Assembly (NCBI RefSeq): GCF_021155765.1
Contig: NC_060110.1
Span: 248,001 to 312,000 of the forward strand
DNA length: 64,000 bases
Direction of reading: 5' to 3'
Source of the DNA: Diprion similis
Lineage: Eukaryota; Arthropoda; Insecta; Hymenoptera; Diprionidae
The position numbers were made by a program, and so were the translations under genes. Below are positions 47,612 through 59,599 of the stretch, one piece after another (the first letter of the stretch is position 1; every line of letters starts with the position of its first letter). The notes beneath the pieces were generated by a model that was given only the letters and a program-made list of their open reading frames with translations, was not told where the DNA came from and did not search any database.

Positions 47612-49941
47612 CATATGAGCGGATCCACGTCACTTCACTCAAAAAAAAAACCGTCAAGTCACGGATCTTTGCGCCATTTGAAATATCCGTAGTATTATGT
47701 GAAAAAAAAATACAATTTCAAGGATTTTGAAATTTTTTCAAAAATTTTCTGAGTTCGAGCTATGTAAAGTTTTGTATATCACTGTTGCACTGCTATGTTT
47801 GAAAATTCATATCTCCGAAAGTATACATCGGAGCGGACTAATCCTGCAATCGTTCTGTTCGTAAAAGAATGCGCTTCGATAAAAAAAAAAGTTATTTGGG
47901 AAAAAAAAATTTCTTTCAATATTTTTTTACCCTTTCTTTTTTTGATTTCGCTGCCATTTCCGCGGGACTAACAACAATTCATGGAGATAATTTTTTTCGG
48001 ATACCTGTATCCTTCCTCTTTGATCCTAAAAAAAAAAAATTGATGGAGAAGTCACCAGGGCCGGAGAAAAAAAATGAAACGTCTCGTCGCGCGTCACCGC
48101 GCGCGCCGATCCACGTCAGCGCTACTCCCGCGAACTCGGTGTGTTGTGTATATGTATATGTATCGAAGTGAGGAGGTCAGTCACATAATTCCAGGTCAAA
48201 GAATCTGCATAACCGTTGAAAGAAATGGTGAAAAAATATCGGTTCAGAAGCATCTGATGTTGAATAATCTGAGAGAATTGTATCGATTATTCCGTGATCG
48301 TTATCCGGGTAAAAAAATCGGTGTTTCTAAATTTGCAGAGTTGGTGAATTTTTAGTAGTATGCGATTTCGCTGAGAATTATGCATTTGTTGTACAAGATT
48401 CCACGCAAGGGTTTCACTAGACCAATAATCAGGCTACTATTCATCCAATCGTGGTTTACCATAAAATTCACGCCGACGACCAGTTGAGACATTTTAGTTT
48501 TGGGATAATTTCAGAGCATCTGAAACATAATACAGTCGCGGTTCATTTATTTCAAAAAAAGTTGATCAACTTTATGAGAGAGAAGTTTCAAAATTCGATG
48601 CCTGTAGAAAAAATAATTTATTTCTCCGATGGAGCAGCTTCCCAATATTAGAACAAAAAGAAATTTCATAAACATAACACATCACTTCGAAGACTTTCAA
48701 TGCGAAGCCGAATGATATTTTTTTGCTACATCACATGGAAAATGGCCGTGTGATGGTGTTGGTGCAACTGTTAAGAGATTAGCTTCGCGTACGAGTTTAC
48801 AACTGATTGGCAATTCCTATCCTATCCAAACACCGCTGGATCTGTATAATTGGGCAGGTTCTTATTTTCGGAGCATATCTTTTGCGTATTGTACGTCTGC
48901 AGAATATCAAGCGGAAGAATCTATTTTACAAAATCGATTCGATAAAGCCTTGACAGTTCGTGGCACTCTAAAATTACATGCGGTTATTCCAGTATCTCAT
49001 AAACTCATCAAACACAAAATTATTTTCCGCATCAGAAAAATTTGATTCGACGAAAATTATGAATTAATTTCAAACAGAGGTTGGCTACTAAGCGTTATCC
49101 TGCGAATCATCGCTGAAAATATCGGCCCTTTTCAGAGCCACCAACATATTGCAAGATTATCTATCAGTCATGTAACACAAACTGAGTGAAATAGAATTAA
49201 ACCCAATTTCAGCACAGGAGTGCTCAACGAACCATAACCGTACTGGAATTATCAGAACAGGTATACAGTTTAACTCCAAGAAAGAATGACCAGTGGACGG
49301 ATACTTAAGGGCTAAGGTGGTTAATATCTATTTCCGTAGAATGGATAGCCCGGGTAAGTGGAAGAGCATCAAATCAAATTGAACTCGACTTTATCGTATA
49401 TAATATACGCAACACACCGAGTTCGCGGGAGTAGCGCTGACGTGGATCGGCGCGCGCGGTGACGCGCGACGAGACGTTTCATTTTTTTTCTCCGGCCCTG
49501 GTGACTTCTCCATCAATTTTTTTTTTTTAGGATCAAAGAGGAAGGATACAGGTATCCGAAAAAAATTATCTCCATGAATTGTTGTTAGTCCCGCGGAAAT
49601 GGCAGCGAAATCAAAAAAAGAAAGGGTAAAAAAATATTGAAAGAAATTTTTTTTTCCCAAATAACTTTTTTTTTTATCGAAGCGCATTCTTTTACGAACA
49701 GAACGATTGCAGGATCAGTCCGCTCCGATGTATACTTTCGGAGATGTGAATTTTCAAACATAGCAGTGCAACAGTGATATACAAAACTTTACATAGCTCG
49801 AACTCGGCCATTTTTGAAAAAATTTCAAAATCCTTGAAATTGTATTTTTTTTCACATAATACTACGGATATTTCAAATGGCGCAAAAATCCGTGACTTGA
49901 CGGTTTTTTTTTGAGTGAAGTGACGTGGATCCGCTCATATG
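47612..49941 (+). mobile_element. DNA transposon with about 540-bp inverted repeats, unclassified
   Basis: The left arm 47612-48152 and the right arm 49405-49941 are inverted copies that differ at only a few sites and in A/T-run lengths by eye. Both start CATATGAGCGGATCCACG. The central 1.25 kb holds a decayed transposase. Flanks beyond CATATG do not match, and CATATG is itself palindromic, so the TSD could be part of it (for example TA or ATAT) but cannot be fixed. High arm identity against a decayed gene suggests arm homogenisation or recent inversion. Confidence 0.85.
48150..49045 (+). pseudogene. Decayed transposase of unassigned DDE family
   Basis: Fragments in successive frames: VSKFAELVNF to 48355, then CDFAENYAFVVQDS near 48363, IHADDQLRHFSFG and SEHLKHNTVAVHLFQ (48451-48560), and IIYFSDGAASQY near 48615-48648, ended by TAG at 48649-48651. 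Next come AEWYFFATSHGKW near 48705-48740 and RLASRTSLQLIGNSYP near 48780 in other frames. I remember this combination (DFAENY, FSDGAASQYK, ATSHGK) from many arthropod repeat proteins, but I cannot name its superfamily. At least four stops or shifts are present. Confidence 0.65.
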
Positions 49942-50582
49942 TAACAATACTTTAAAGTGTGTGCAAAAAAATAATCACTAGATGGAAAAATTTTGTTTGG
50001 CCGTGATGCAATTTGCAATTAAGGCTCTGAATATTTAAAAGAAATCAATATCTCGAAAACGGTTCGATCAGCCATAACCGCGTTTTGCATACTTCATTAT
50101 ACTCACATAAACATTTATTCCCAAGATTATTAAGACTATTCCACAAGTTCTGTACTCATTACGAAAGATTGAAAAAAGACCACTTTTTACGAATCAGCGG
50201 GCGCTGCGCATTCAATTTCAAATTGTCGAACATCGGACGGGTCCCATTTTGTAGGAAATTTCTTCACGAACAAAAAAGGTATGTATGAGTTTTTTTCGAA
50301 ATTCGGATGGAAACGGAGTTATTCTAGAAAATGTGTGGCAATTTTCATAAATCAATTTTTCAACAATTGTTGCACAACTTGTTCAAACTGTGGATGGTTA
50401 TTTTCTCAATATCTATCTTACGAAGAAGTGATTACAAAAAAAAAATTACCTATATTTCCGTTTTCCTTTTTCGGCCACTTTTCAAGCTATTTCAACTGGA
50501 CTAGTACCAGCAACGGCAACAACAGCAACAAGGCGCCAACACAAGTCAACGAAGTAATCCAGGAGCAAGCGCATGGATAGCG
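49942..50582. other. AT-rich stretch, nothing recognised
   Basis: The ORF at 50281-50580 shows no known domain. CAACGGCAACAACAGCAACA near 50511 is a short CAA-rich run. No terminus or repeat copy is seen. Confidence 0.5.
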
Positions 50583-52539
50583 ACGGCATTATTCGTGAAG
50601 GGCTTCAGTGAACCTCGAACGCGCTCTTGTGGCAAATCACCCATTGTTACTTCTAGCGATTTTGGATTGCGACGATAACATTCGACCCAACTTCTTGTCA
50701 CTTTCTGAGATTCTCGACGGCCGTTGAGAACCCAATATCGTTGTCTAATCGAATGCAACAATTGCTCGGATCCGCAATGAAGCAAACGTTGATGCTCTCT
50801 TTTTAATAAAATCTTTGTCACGTGATGTCTGTCCGGCAGGATGATTGGGTGCTTCTTTGTTTCCGAAATATTTGCTCTAGACAGTCTCCCACCTACTCTG
50901 ATAACTCCGTCGTCATCGAGATAAGGGCTGAGTGGTGCGAGTTTGCTACCTTTTGGTACTTGCTATTTCTGCTTTAACGCGAGTTGCTCTTGCGAAAACG
51001 ACTCTCCTTTCGTCATCCTCGCGATTGCTGTTTCCGCGTGCGCAAGTTCTTGCACCGATAACGCGTCGTTTCTCTTCGCGCCTAACGCGTTCGTCTTGAA
51101 TCTAATGCAATATGCAATTACCCGTTGCATTTTATCGAATGAAGAGAAGTCCTTCAGGGCATCGCATGTCATTCTCGTTACGGCGAGTACCGCTGCTACT
51201 TTCATCTCCGAAGTGTCCATGTCGATTTCCCTTCGCTTAGGCCATTCTCCTGTGGTCAGCCACGCTGGTCCGTGCCACCATTGCTTGCTTTGCATCCATT
51301 CTTCGACCGACATTCCTCTGGATATCAGATCCGCGGGATTGTCCTGCGACGGGACATGCAACCACGATGCTTCGCGGGTTAAATCTTGAATCTGCGTTAC
51401 ACGATTTGCAACGTAAGTTTTGCACATGTTCGGCGAGGTTGCGATCCAACTCAATACAATTGTTGAGTCGCTCCAGAGGGCTATGTTCCGGATTTTGTCG
51501 CCGAAGGCTGCTTTCGCTGTGTTGCACAGTTTAGCAAGTAAGAGTGCCGCGTTCAGCTCGAGCTTCGGTAGCGATATAGTTTTGAGCAGTGCCACCTGAC
51601 TCTTGGAGCTGATTAGGTGTGAATTCATTATACCCTGCGAGTCTCTCGAGACCGCATAAATGCACGCACCGTAGGCCCTTTCAGAGGCGTCGCTAAATCC
51701 GATGAGGTCGAATCTTACCTCGTAATTTTTCGGATTTATGTTTCTCGAAATGTGCATGTCATTGATTTTTGAGAACGACCCGTAGTATTGTTCCCAACTT
51801 GCTTGTAGATCCTGCGGCAGACTTTCGTCCCATCCTATTGGCAATTGCCACATCCGCTGCATTATGCTCTTTGCATTGACGAGTACTGGTGCCAAGAGGC
51901 CTGGCGGGTCGAAAATCTGTGCTATTGTAGACAACACCACTCTCTTTGTTCTTCTCGGTGATTCATCGATGAATACTTTATATTTCAAAACGTCAAATTT
52001 AGCATCCCATAGAATGCCTAACGTCTTTAATGCTCCTTCTTGGTCGATTGTCAAAAGAGGGTCCACTTCTCTGTTTTGCGATATGCTTTCTAAAATCTTG
52101 TCGTCGTTCGAGCGCCATTTTCTTAGATTGAACTGGCCTCGCTGTAATATCTGTCGCAATGCGATTGCTTTCTCAATTGTGTCCGTACCCGTGAGCACGT
52201 CGTCCATATAGAAGTCTCGATTGAGTGCTTCTGCTGCCTGCGGGAATTCCGCATCCTCGGCTGCTACAACTAGCAAGTTGACGTAGACAGCGAATGGCCA
52301 AGTACGGCGCTGGTGCTGTCACGTAGGTAACCGTATTAAGCCTGTACAACTGAATCGGTTGCGTTGAATCCGATCTCCAAATAATCCTTTGAAGGTCACG
52401 GTCTTCCTCTCGCACAAGGATCTGTTGAAACATGGCCGCAATGTCGGCGGTTAAAACGAATTCATGTGCTCTGAATCGCAGAAGAATATCGAAAAGATCC
52501 TTCTGCAGATTTGGCCCAATCATTAGTCGATCGTTTAAG
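50583..52539 (-). pseudogene. pol: BEL/Pao pol fragment: RT, RNase H, integrase zinc finger
   Basis: On minus, the N-terminal RT part (52539 to about 52270) has NDRLMIGPNLQKDLFDIL and LTADIAAMFQQI (motif A). After a frame change near 52265-52290 the 437-residue frame has RDFYMDDVLTG (motif C, YMDD, near 52200), GILWDAKFDVL, LLAPVLVNAKSIMQ, the BEL-type RNase H with FSDASERAYGA near 51690 and WSDSTIVLSWI near 51470, and the SQDNPADLISRG linker near 51340. 50821-50583 carries the integrase zinc finger (HQRLLHCGSEQLL, H and C residues). It ends at about 50583 before the integrase core. The right edge is the hAT end at 52540. Both element ends are missing. Confidence 0.87.
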
Positions 52540-52607
52540 CAGGGTGGCCACTCAATTCCGCTCACAGAATTCCTTGACATTTCCCGGTTTTTCCTGACTG
52601 AAATCAT

Positions 52608-53134
52608 TATTTTTCCCTGACATTTCGATGCACAATTCGTGCAGAAATCACTAAATACTATAGTAATCTAGGTAAAGCGTGACCAAAAAATGATGATACA
52701 TTCATCTTTATCGGATTGTCTTAAAATTTCAATCTTAGAGGATAAAATAGACACGTGAAAACATGATACACATTTATTGAATGATCAGACATCACTTTGA
52801 ATCGCTTACTAATAAACTTATACAACTAAAGACATAGACTAAAAATTATCCGCAAACACAAGAATTGCATAAAGATAGTATATCATAGTACTGATTTTGG
52901 TTAGTATATCATTCTATTATATTTAGTAGGTCTTCATGCTTAATCACGAAGGGTTTGTATGTCCCTCTACACCTATACATATAACTATCAAAATAGAATA
53001 AACATTGTTAGCAGAAATAGGAATTGCCCAAAGTTGGCAGTATACCACAAGCAGTATATCACTGTACGGATTTTTATTACTAATCGTAAGCTTGTCTCAT
53101 ATAGTAAGCAAGATTTCGTAGTGTCATCAAGCGC
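52608..53134. other. Subterminal and 3' part of the hAT element
   Basis: AT-rich, without a gene. AGTATATCAT-like motifs recur near 52877, 52911 and 53054. Nothing further recognised. Confidence 0.5.
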
Positions 53135-54700
53135 TTATTTACGAAGCGTCTGTATCTCCTCTTCGATCAATGTTGCTTCTTTCGCAGCGTCTTGCAAAAC
53201 CTTTTGTTTCTTCACAGATAACTCTTTCACCCTAATTGCAACTCTTTTTGTCTCCTGTAATGCAATCTTTTCAGCATCTGCTTCAGTGCGGCGTTTCTCC
53301 AATTCTTCAATATACCTGCGGTGAGCGTTTCTAGCACTAAGAATGAGTGACTTCGTAATAGGACCCGATTCCAATCCTCCATTGGCGATAATAGCATCGT
53401 ATATTTGCTTTTGTGCGACCAGTGATTCTTCAGCAAGATTTTCCACGAGACATTCCTTGTTTACTGAAAATCCTCTCTCTAGTGATGCATTTCCATGCGA
53501 AAGAATGAAAATCATTTTTAAAAAAGATGATAGTTCTTGCGGAACCTCAGATCCACCGACCACTGTACGGAACCAAAAATGGTCCAATCTTTCTTCTTCG
53601 GAAAATGTTTTTAAAGCTTCGATAAAGTGACTTGCAGCGCATAAGTCTTTGAACTGTCGCTGTACTCTGTCTGCGAAAATACCAGACAGCCATTTATGTT
53701 CTACAAATATCTCTAATGTGGTTGCCAGATATTTATCTCGAATAGAAGACTGCCCAGCAATTTGAGGATCAAGAAAAGAAATAACCTTCGTAACTTTAAA
53801 TTTGAGGGGTGAACGTTGCATTAATTTCTGACATAGTGTTACCATGGCGTTGCGGCAATCCCGGCGAAAATCGCTAATGTCACGATCCTTCAAGCCATGA
53901 GTACGGCAGAGCGTGTCGCGTGTTGCGAAACCCACATCAATTTCTTTATATCCGATGAGGTTTTCTTTGTTAGAAAGGTCCACTTTCGATGAATCTTTCT
54001 CAGTGTCAATAATTTCTGCTTTCACAAATCTCGTCATTACAGTCCGCATCGTTGCGATTAAAGACCCATAAAGTAACGGTACAAGCGGTGCATCAGATTG
54101 AAATTTTCGCAGAAATGGTTCTACGTCCGATGCCAATGACTGAAAAAAGCTCAATTTTGAACCCAGCATCTTATCTTCTATAGCTGTCGCGATGATTTTG
54201 AAGCTGTTGCAGGTGGGCGTCCGTTTGTTCTTTTTGGCGGCATCGACGTACTTGGTAGTGTTTGGAAGAATTGATGTAGCTCTTTCAGCTACTTTGGCGT
54301 TTTCAAGCCATCTAATTGCGCAGAATTTCAAGGGGAAGGTTTTGGACCCCGAGTAATGAGTGTAATCCACGGTCGAGCTAGCACACGATTAAATAAATTG
54401 TATAGTGCTCTAAGAAATTCAACCACCTTCCAATCAGTCACATTCATCCCTTGCTTGAATGCGTTGTGTAAAGCATGGAGCCCACAACTGCCAATCTGCA
54501 CCAACGTAGGGTCATCAGGGTCACCTTGGAGATAAGTCTGCAGATTCTTGTGGAACTTCAAGTTCACGTTAGGGCCATCCATGGACACCTGCAACAGTTT
54601 CTTTAGGTTAATTCCATTCAAAGTCTCAGTGAATCCTTTCAGCAAATCTGCAGCTGTTGCATGTTCGAGAAAAGATGAGCCAAAATATCGCACGTGTTAT
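53135..54700 (-). pseudogene. hAT transposase, C-terminal two-thirds
   Basis: On minus: VRYFGSSFLEHATAADLL near 54690, LLQVSMDGPNVN near 54590 (catalytic aspartate region), IGSCGLHALHNAF near 54490, then a frame change near 54330-54370. The 411-residue frame has FCAIRWLENAKVAERA, a long helical domain, and the dimerisation motif LSHGNASLERGFSVNKE near 53460-53510. A basic coiled-coil tail ends at 53135. Motifs are those of a hAT family with H-G-N-A-S-x-E-R-G-F-S-V-N instead of the usual ERxFS. One frameshift is visible in this part. Confidence 0.85.
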
Positions 54701-56754
54701 GGACTGGGTTGGCTAATGACCAAACTACTCCCAAAAATATAACGCTTGGCTCGGACTAGTTCTCCCGGATGGTTAATAATTTGAATTTTGATGTCGTTTT
54801 CCCTCTTGGTTGAACTGACTTTGATAATAAAATGGTCACTTACCTTTAGCTGGTGACTGTTGATTCGGGCTATGTGGGCGGCTCTGCGTGTTCGGCCGGT
54901 GGTGAGATCGGTATAAAGCTACTGATTGTTTAACTTATATTATGCGTTGAAGGTAATTAATTGTTTAACTCGCGATGTAGGTTTAACACACGAATATTTG
55001 TTTATTTAATTTAGGTTTAAAGAAAATGCTTATAACGATTTTGATAATAAAAAAGGTAAAACGTTTTGTTCGGTCCTATACAACCCGATATGCCGTAAAA
55101 AAAATATGTAAATAATTAGTATAGAAAATTAAGGCTCATGGAATTTCCCACACTATGAGGGCAGGCAGTCCCAGGCCAAGTCTAAACCTTCGGGTATTTT
55201 CAAGTACCAAGAATATTGCATTTAACCGTTAAAGAAATTGACCATGCCTGGAAAGGTAGCGTGCAAAACACATGCCAGACACGTTCGGTACCTCTTGGTG
55301 TCCCACGAGTTAGGGATTTCCAACTTTCTCTAGTTTATGACGTTCATATGGTGCTGAACGCCGTCTCGCGGCCTTCCCCGAATGGCCCGCGCCGAGGGCC
55401 TCACAAGAGTCACACGATTGACTCTGGGTTTTTTCCAACCCCTACCGGACCACGCATGGCGGTATCTGGCGTTGCCTCCCACCCTCTCGGGTTCAGTTGA
55501 AATATCCCCGTTTGAGACATTTCAAACGGGGAACACAACGTCAGTCTTCGTCGAGTATCCAACTAGTAATACACGTCTCTTCGCGGGTGAACGTACACCC
55601 ACGAAACACACGAGACTCATGAAGTTGACTTATACTTCCGCATAACGGTCACTAAATAACCTTGTTTAGTTCGTTACATTCGCATAATAATTAATTTTTC
55701 AATATATGTAATGTCTAATAGCAGATAAACAATTTGGTTGGTCATTTTGTATATATTGAATTTACACACCGAGAAAATAATTCGACCCTAGAAAACTTAT
55801 TCTATGGTAACTTTACACGTTTAAATGAAAAGTCACGGAATTCCCTTTTAGCACTTTAGTTTGTTGAGTTAAATAAAATAAAAAGACCTTTTGAATTTCT
55901 AACAGATTCTCTGATCTGATTGATCTGTCTAAAACTGAGGGAACGATTTCTCGTTGAAGACTGTTAATAACTGAGAAGATATATTAGAAAAATGAAGCCT
56001 GAGGATGAGACTTGAGAAAATGAGAATTGCGAATGAACAATGAGCAATGAACGTCTTGAAAAAGAACTGAGAGCTGCTTCTTCTTGTTGAAGAATGGCTA
56101 ACGACTATGTCAGGACTGGTTGACGAAAATGTAACGACTGTGTAACGGCTGTGTAACGACTGCTTGACGAAAATGTAACGACTGACTGTTTAGAAAACTG
56201 AGTATTGAGAATTGAGAGAAACTACTTCCTGATTGGTTCCCAGCATCTTGAGAGAGCTGCCCAATAAGGAAGTCTTGATAATATTTTGAGTTTTCCATTC
56301 GCCCTTAACTACCCCCGCCCTTTGGGTACGGTGTAGCATGCAAAACTATCTTGTCTAATCCCGTCTCTTCCATGAGTGCGGGTGGGAATTGCCGTGCTTG
56401 TTTTGGTACATTGGTAAAAATATCCTATTGTATGTTCGGGACGACCCTGTCCAAACAGACACTTCAAAAATGGCTATATGGATTTTAATCCGTTGCATGT
56501 GCTGCCAGATTCTGCATACCTGGAAATATCGAGAAGCGATTTCCGGTCATCTGGTTACTCTTAGAGAGTTTGTATATACTAGTCTGTTTAGGTAAGGATT
56601 ATCCCGTAACATTATTTAATGAGTGAGACTATTATAAGTGGTTATTTCCCAGAGCCGTAAAAAGTGATAAAGAAAGCCGTATGCATACAATGCATACGGA
56701 GATTCAAAAATAGAAAATATAAATGAATTTAATCGTAAACTGAAATAAAACTAA
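54701..56754. other. 2.05-kb unassigned insert splitting the hAT transposase
   Basis: It separates two adjoining parts of the hAT protein. A perfect hairpin CCCCGTTTGA/TCAAACGGGG lies at 55506-55531. A 20-30 bp tandem motif (TGTAACGACTG, TTGACGAAAATG) runs at about 56115-56185. A short inverted repeat CCGTATGCAT...ATGCATACGG is at 56677-56699. A GC-rich block is at 55250-55620. No coding domain, LTR ends or TSD could be recognised. It could be an intron plus repeats, a SINE-rich stretch or a non-autonomous element. Confidence 0.45.
55506..55531. repeat. Perfect 10-bp stem hairpin
   Basis: CCCCGTTTGA GACATT TCAAACGGGG: ten paired bases with a six-base loop inside the unassigned insert. Confidence 0.9.
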
Positions 56755-57454
56755 TGAGTAGGAGCCGAGGGCATCGAGGATGTGACACACGCATAGTTCA
56801 CTAGATTTGGAGTTCCAAAATCGTACAGAGATGTCCATTTGTCATTTTTGTGCAATTATGTTGTGCGATTCATCAAACCCGACGACTATATGAGAGCAAT
56901 TGGTGATCATGTCAAATAGTTCCTTTTGGAAGAATAACGCTATTCCATACAAAGAGTGTATACCCGATTTTGGTTCGTCCGAGTTGAACTTTACTCGCGA
57001 TTTCTGAGTTAGGAAACATAGATTTGAACACAGGTACCGTAGATACGCTACTGCGAACAGAGTGATGCTGCACGATCACGTGTAAACACCAAATAATTTC
57101 CGCTATCGTGACTTTTTCATTCATAACAAATGCCTGAAGTCCTCGCGGTTGTGGTTGTAGTAACGCCGGTCGATGTCCACTGTCTTCCATTGATGTAATG
57201 ACTGGAGTAGGTTCTGAAGAATTTCGTGGTGACGGTCCAGCTGCATCATTACTTCGGAAAAACACCTTCAAACTCGCAGATTTTGTTCTGATCGAAACAG
57301 CAGAGGTATGTTTCCGCCCACGCATGTGACTCGTTACCGACTGTTTCCCCATATTGCTGAGAGAAAATGAGGTACAGCATGTTGAACAATAGGCTGAATG
57401 AGGGTCTTTTCGACTCATCGCAACCAGGAAGAAAATGCAGGATCCAGAAGCCAC
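56755..57454 (-). pseudogene. hAT transposase, N-terminal third
   Basis: On minus, residues about 19-55 carry a degenerate zinc finger (AYCSTCCTSF ... NMGKQSV ... MRGRKH, a C-C-H-H layout). The segment EKVTIAEIIWCLHV follows near 57120, then FKSMFPNSEIASKVQLGRTK near 56980, typical of this hAT family. A stop ends the long frame at 56912. Homology seems to continue in other frames to about 56755 (VVGFDES, QMDISVRFW) with stops and shifts. The remaining part lies left of the insert at 54700. Confidence 0.75.
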
Positions 57455-57749
57455 ATTTCATTGAAAGTAGTTTTTCTCGCTTTGGAAGACATTGTATCTA
57501 AAAAGAAAAGTCTATGCATTGCGTGGTGTACACGCTGTGAAACGTACTACAGCATTGTACTCAGTAGGGAATTTTGTTCCAGAAGGTCAATTCGAATTCT
57601 CGCGTTGGATATGCACTCATTTTACATTTTTTTGTTAATTCAATATACAAATTAGTTATTCTGAGATAAAAAAATGTTAAAATCAAAACAAATTATAAGT
57701 GAATTTTCTGGAACAAAAAATGTGTTGATATGTAACAATACGTTATACG
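57455..57749. other. Upstream part of the hAT element, nothing recognised
   Basis: AT-rich, ends at the left TSD of the MITE. It probably holds the 5' untranslated part of the transposase gene. Confidence 0.4.
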
Positions 57750-58314
57750 CAAAGATGTACAAAATGGTTTAATAATAGTATTCAAATACAAAATACAAAT
57801 ACTTTTTCAGTTTGTCAATTTAAATGCAAATACAAAATAGTTTCTTCGTTTTATATTTAAATACTAAATGCAAAATAGGTATTTCTGAAGTACGTTTTTT
57901 AAATAAAATGCTTTCATAAAGACAAATTATCAGTTTTCTATATTGATATCAATATTTCTTATAAGTCCTACATACAAACTTGTCACAATTCGAAAACATG
58001 GTCCACAGGCCACAACAATATACAAAGTTCGTAATATAACTTGGTTTATCACGCCTGTAGTGGTCAGTGTGAACAAGTTTCGTAAAATTTATGTGATAAC
58101 TTGTAACGTTCCATCGATAATGTTGGTAATACTTAAGAAATGTCAAAAAAATGTATTTTGCATTTACTAAATACAAAATACGTTCGAAAAAGTATCTGAA
58201 ATAAAATGCAAAATGCTTTTTTCAAAAAGGTATTCAAATGCAAAATAGAAATGGGTATTTTGTATTTTGTATTTGCATTTTAAATGCAACTATTTAAAAT
58301 ATATCACATCTCTG
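57750..58314. mobile_element. hAT MITE, TSD GTTATACG
   Basis: Ends CAAAGATGTACA (57750) and, inverted, CAGAGATGTGAT (to 58314), with perfect 8-bp flanks GTTATACG at 57742-57749 and 58315-58322. The 565-bp body is made of ATACAAAATACAAATAC-like repeats facing inward from both ends. ORFs of 75 residues on both strands in the centre lack any domain. Confidence 0.92.
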
Positions 58315-58322
58315 GTTATACG

Positions 58323-59599
58323 TAGAATGACTGTGAGCTGCTCTTCACACTTTGATTAGTTCGAAGAAACTACGGTAAAAAGCATTTCAGAATAAATAAT
58401 GAAAAAATTAAAAATCCAGACCAAATTTACACAGCACTGACAGAATACAAATATCTCTACGTCTGTGAATTATTTCTGATTTAAAAAAACTTTTTCCAAA
58501 ACCCGAATTGTTTTAAAAAATTGAGAATATTTTATAATTAGGCAAAAAAAATTTCTTATTTGCGAAGAAAATAAGTCCAAGCCAGTTCCCGCACGAAAAA
58601 CGTAGCCGGAGTTATGAATTTTTCAAAAAACGAATGCGCCTTAACCAAAAATGTGAATAACTTCGGAAATATTGAAAATTTTGCTAACTCTGTTATCGGA
58701 ACCTCAATTTACTGTTTTTTCTGTTGTGTGCACGGTTTTTGTGATTCATTAGGGACATGGTATGTTTGAATGGCGGCGTGACGGAGGACCGCGCTCAATT
58801 ACAATGTTGCAAACAAGTGTTTGGTCAAACGTTCGAATATTACATGGCATGTAGATTCATATGTTTCGTTATTTATTATCTAAACATTTCATACGTGAAA
58901 AAAACCTTAAGCCACATGTCAAATGTTTAGAATTATAAATATTATATTTATACACTTCAATAATCGGCTAAATAGCATCGGATTACCCAACTTACTCCGA
59001 CAGTGGCACCGTAGTGCTCACTTTTTGAATTCACGAAGTTACGAAAAGTAATCAAATGCATAGCGAGAATTAATAATGAGGGTAATTTTCATATCCATTA
59101 TTATTGGTGATGGGTATTGATTTTTAAGCAATAAACGTTATTTAAGAGACCAAGATATTCCGTTAGAACCTCGATGAGAACGCATGTATTTCTGCATGGG
59201 TTTTCAGTTTCCGTAATCCCGCCATTTAATTAGAGCTGTACAGTAACTTCGATAACAATGAAATGCAACAAAATGTAGATAAAAGTGGTAATTATATATG
59301 TACAAACCATGTGTTGAGTAATTCTCCGTTAAATCGAGCGTCGATAATGGCGGTGTCTTGATTTCTGAACTATAAAACAACTGAAAGTATCACGACGGTG
59401 GTAGGCTTTCAGCCGAGGGAGAGATAGTTCGAACGAGAATGCTGTCTCTTTCTACTAGCCACTGCGCATGCGTGCAACAGTCTAAGCAAAAGAGAACGCG
59501 TGCGAAGGGAAGGACTGTACCGGTGCGAGAAAGACACTTCACCTTCGAGCGAGCAGTATACCGAGCAATGCAGTTCTGTAAATCATAATCTGACATTTT
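58323..59599. other. AT-rich stretch, nothing recognised
   Basis: No domain-bearing ORF. A GC-richer stretch at about 59390-59570 has an ORF on minus (68 residues) without recognisable features. Confidence 0.5.

Noticed and set aside
55506-55531. Hairpin considered as a bacterial-type terminator
   Set aside because: No T run follows and the setting is eukaryotic.
57943-58176. Two overlapping ORFs in opposite directions
   Set aside because: They lie inside a non-coding hAT MITE and have no domain.
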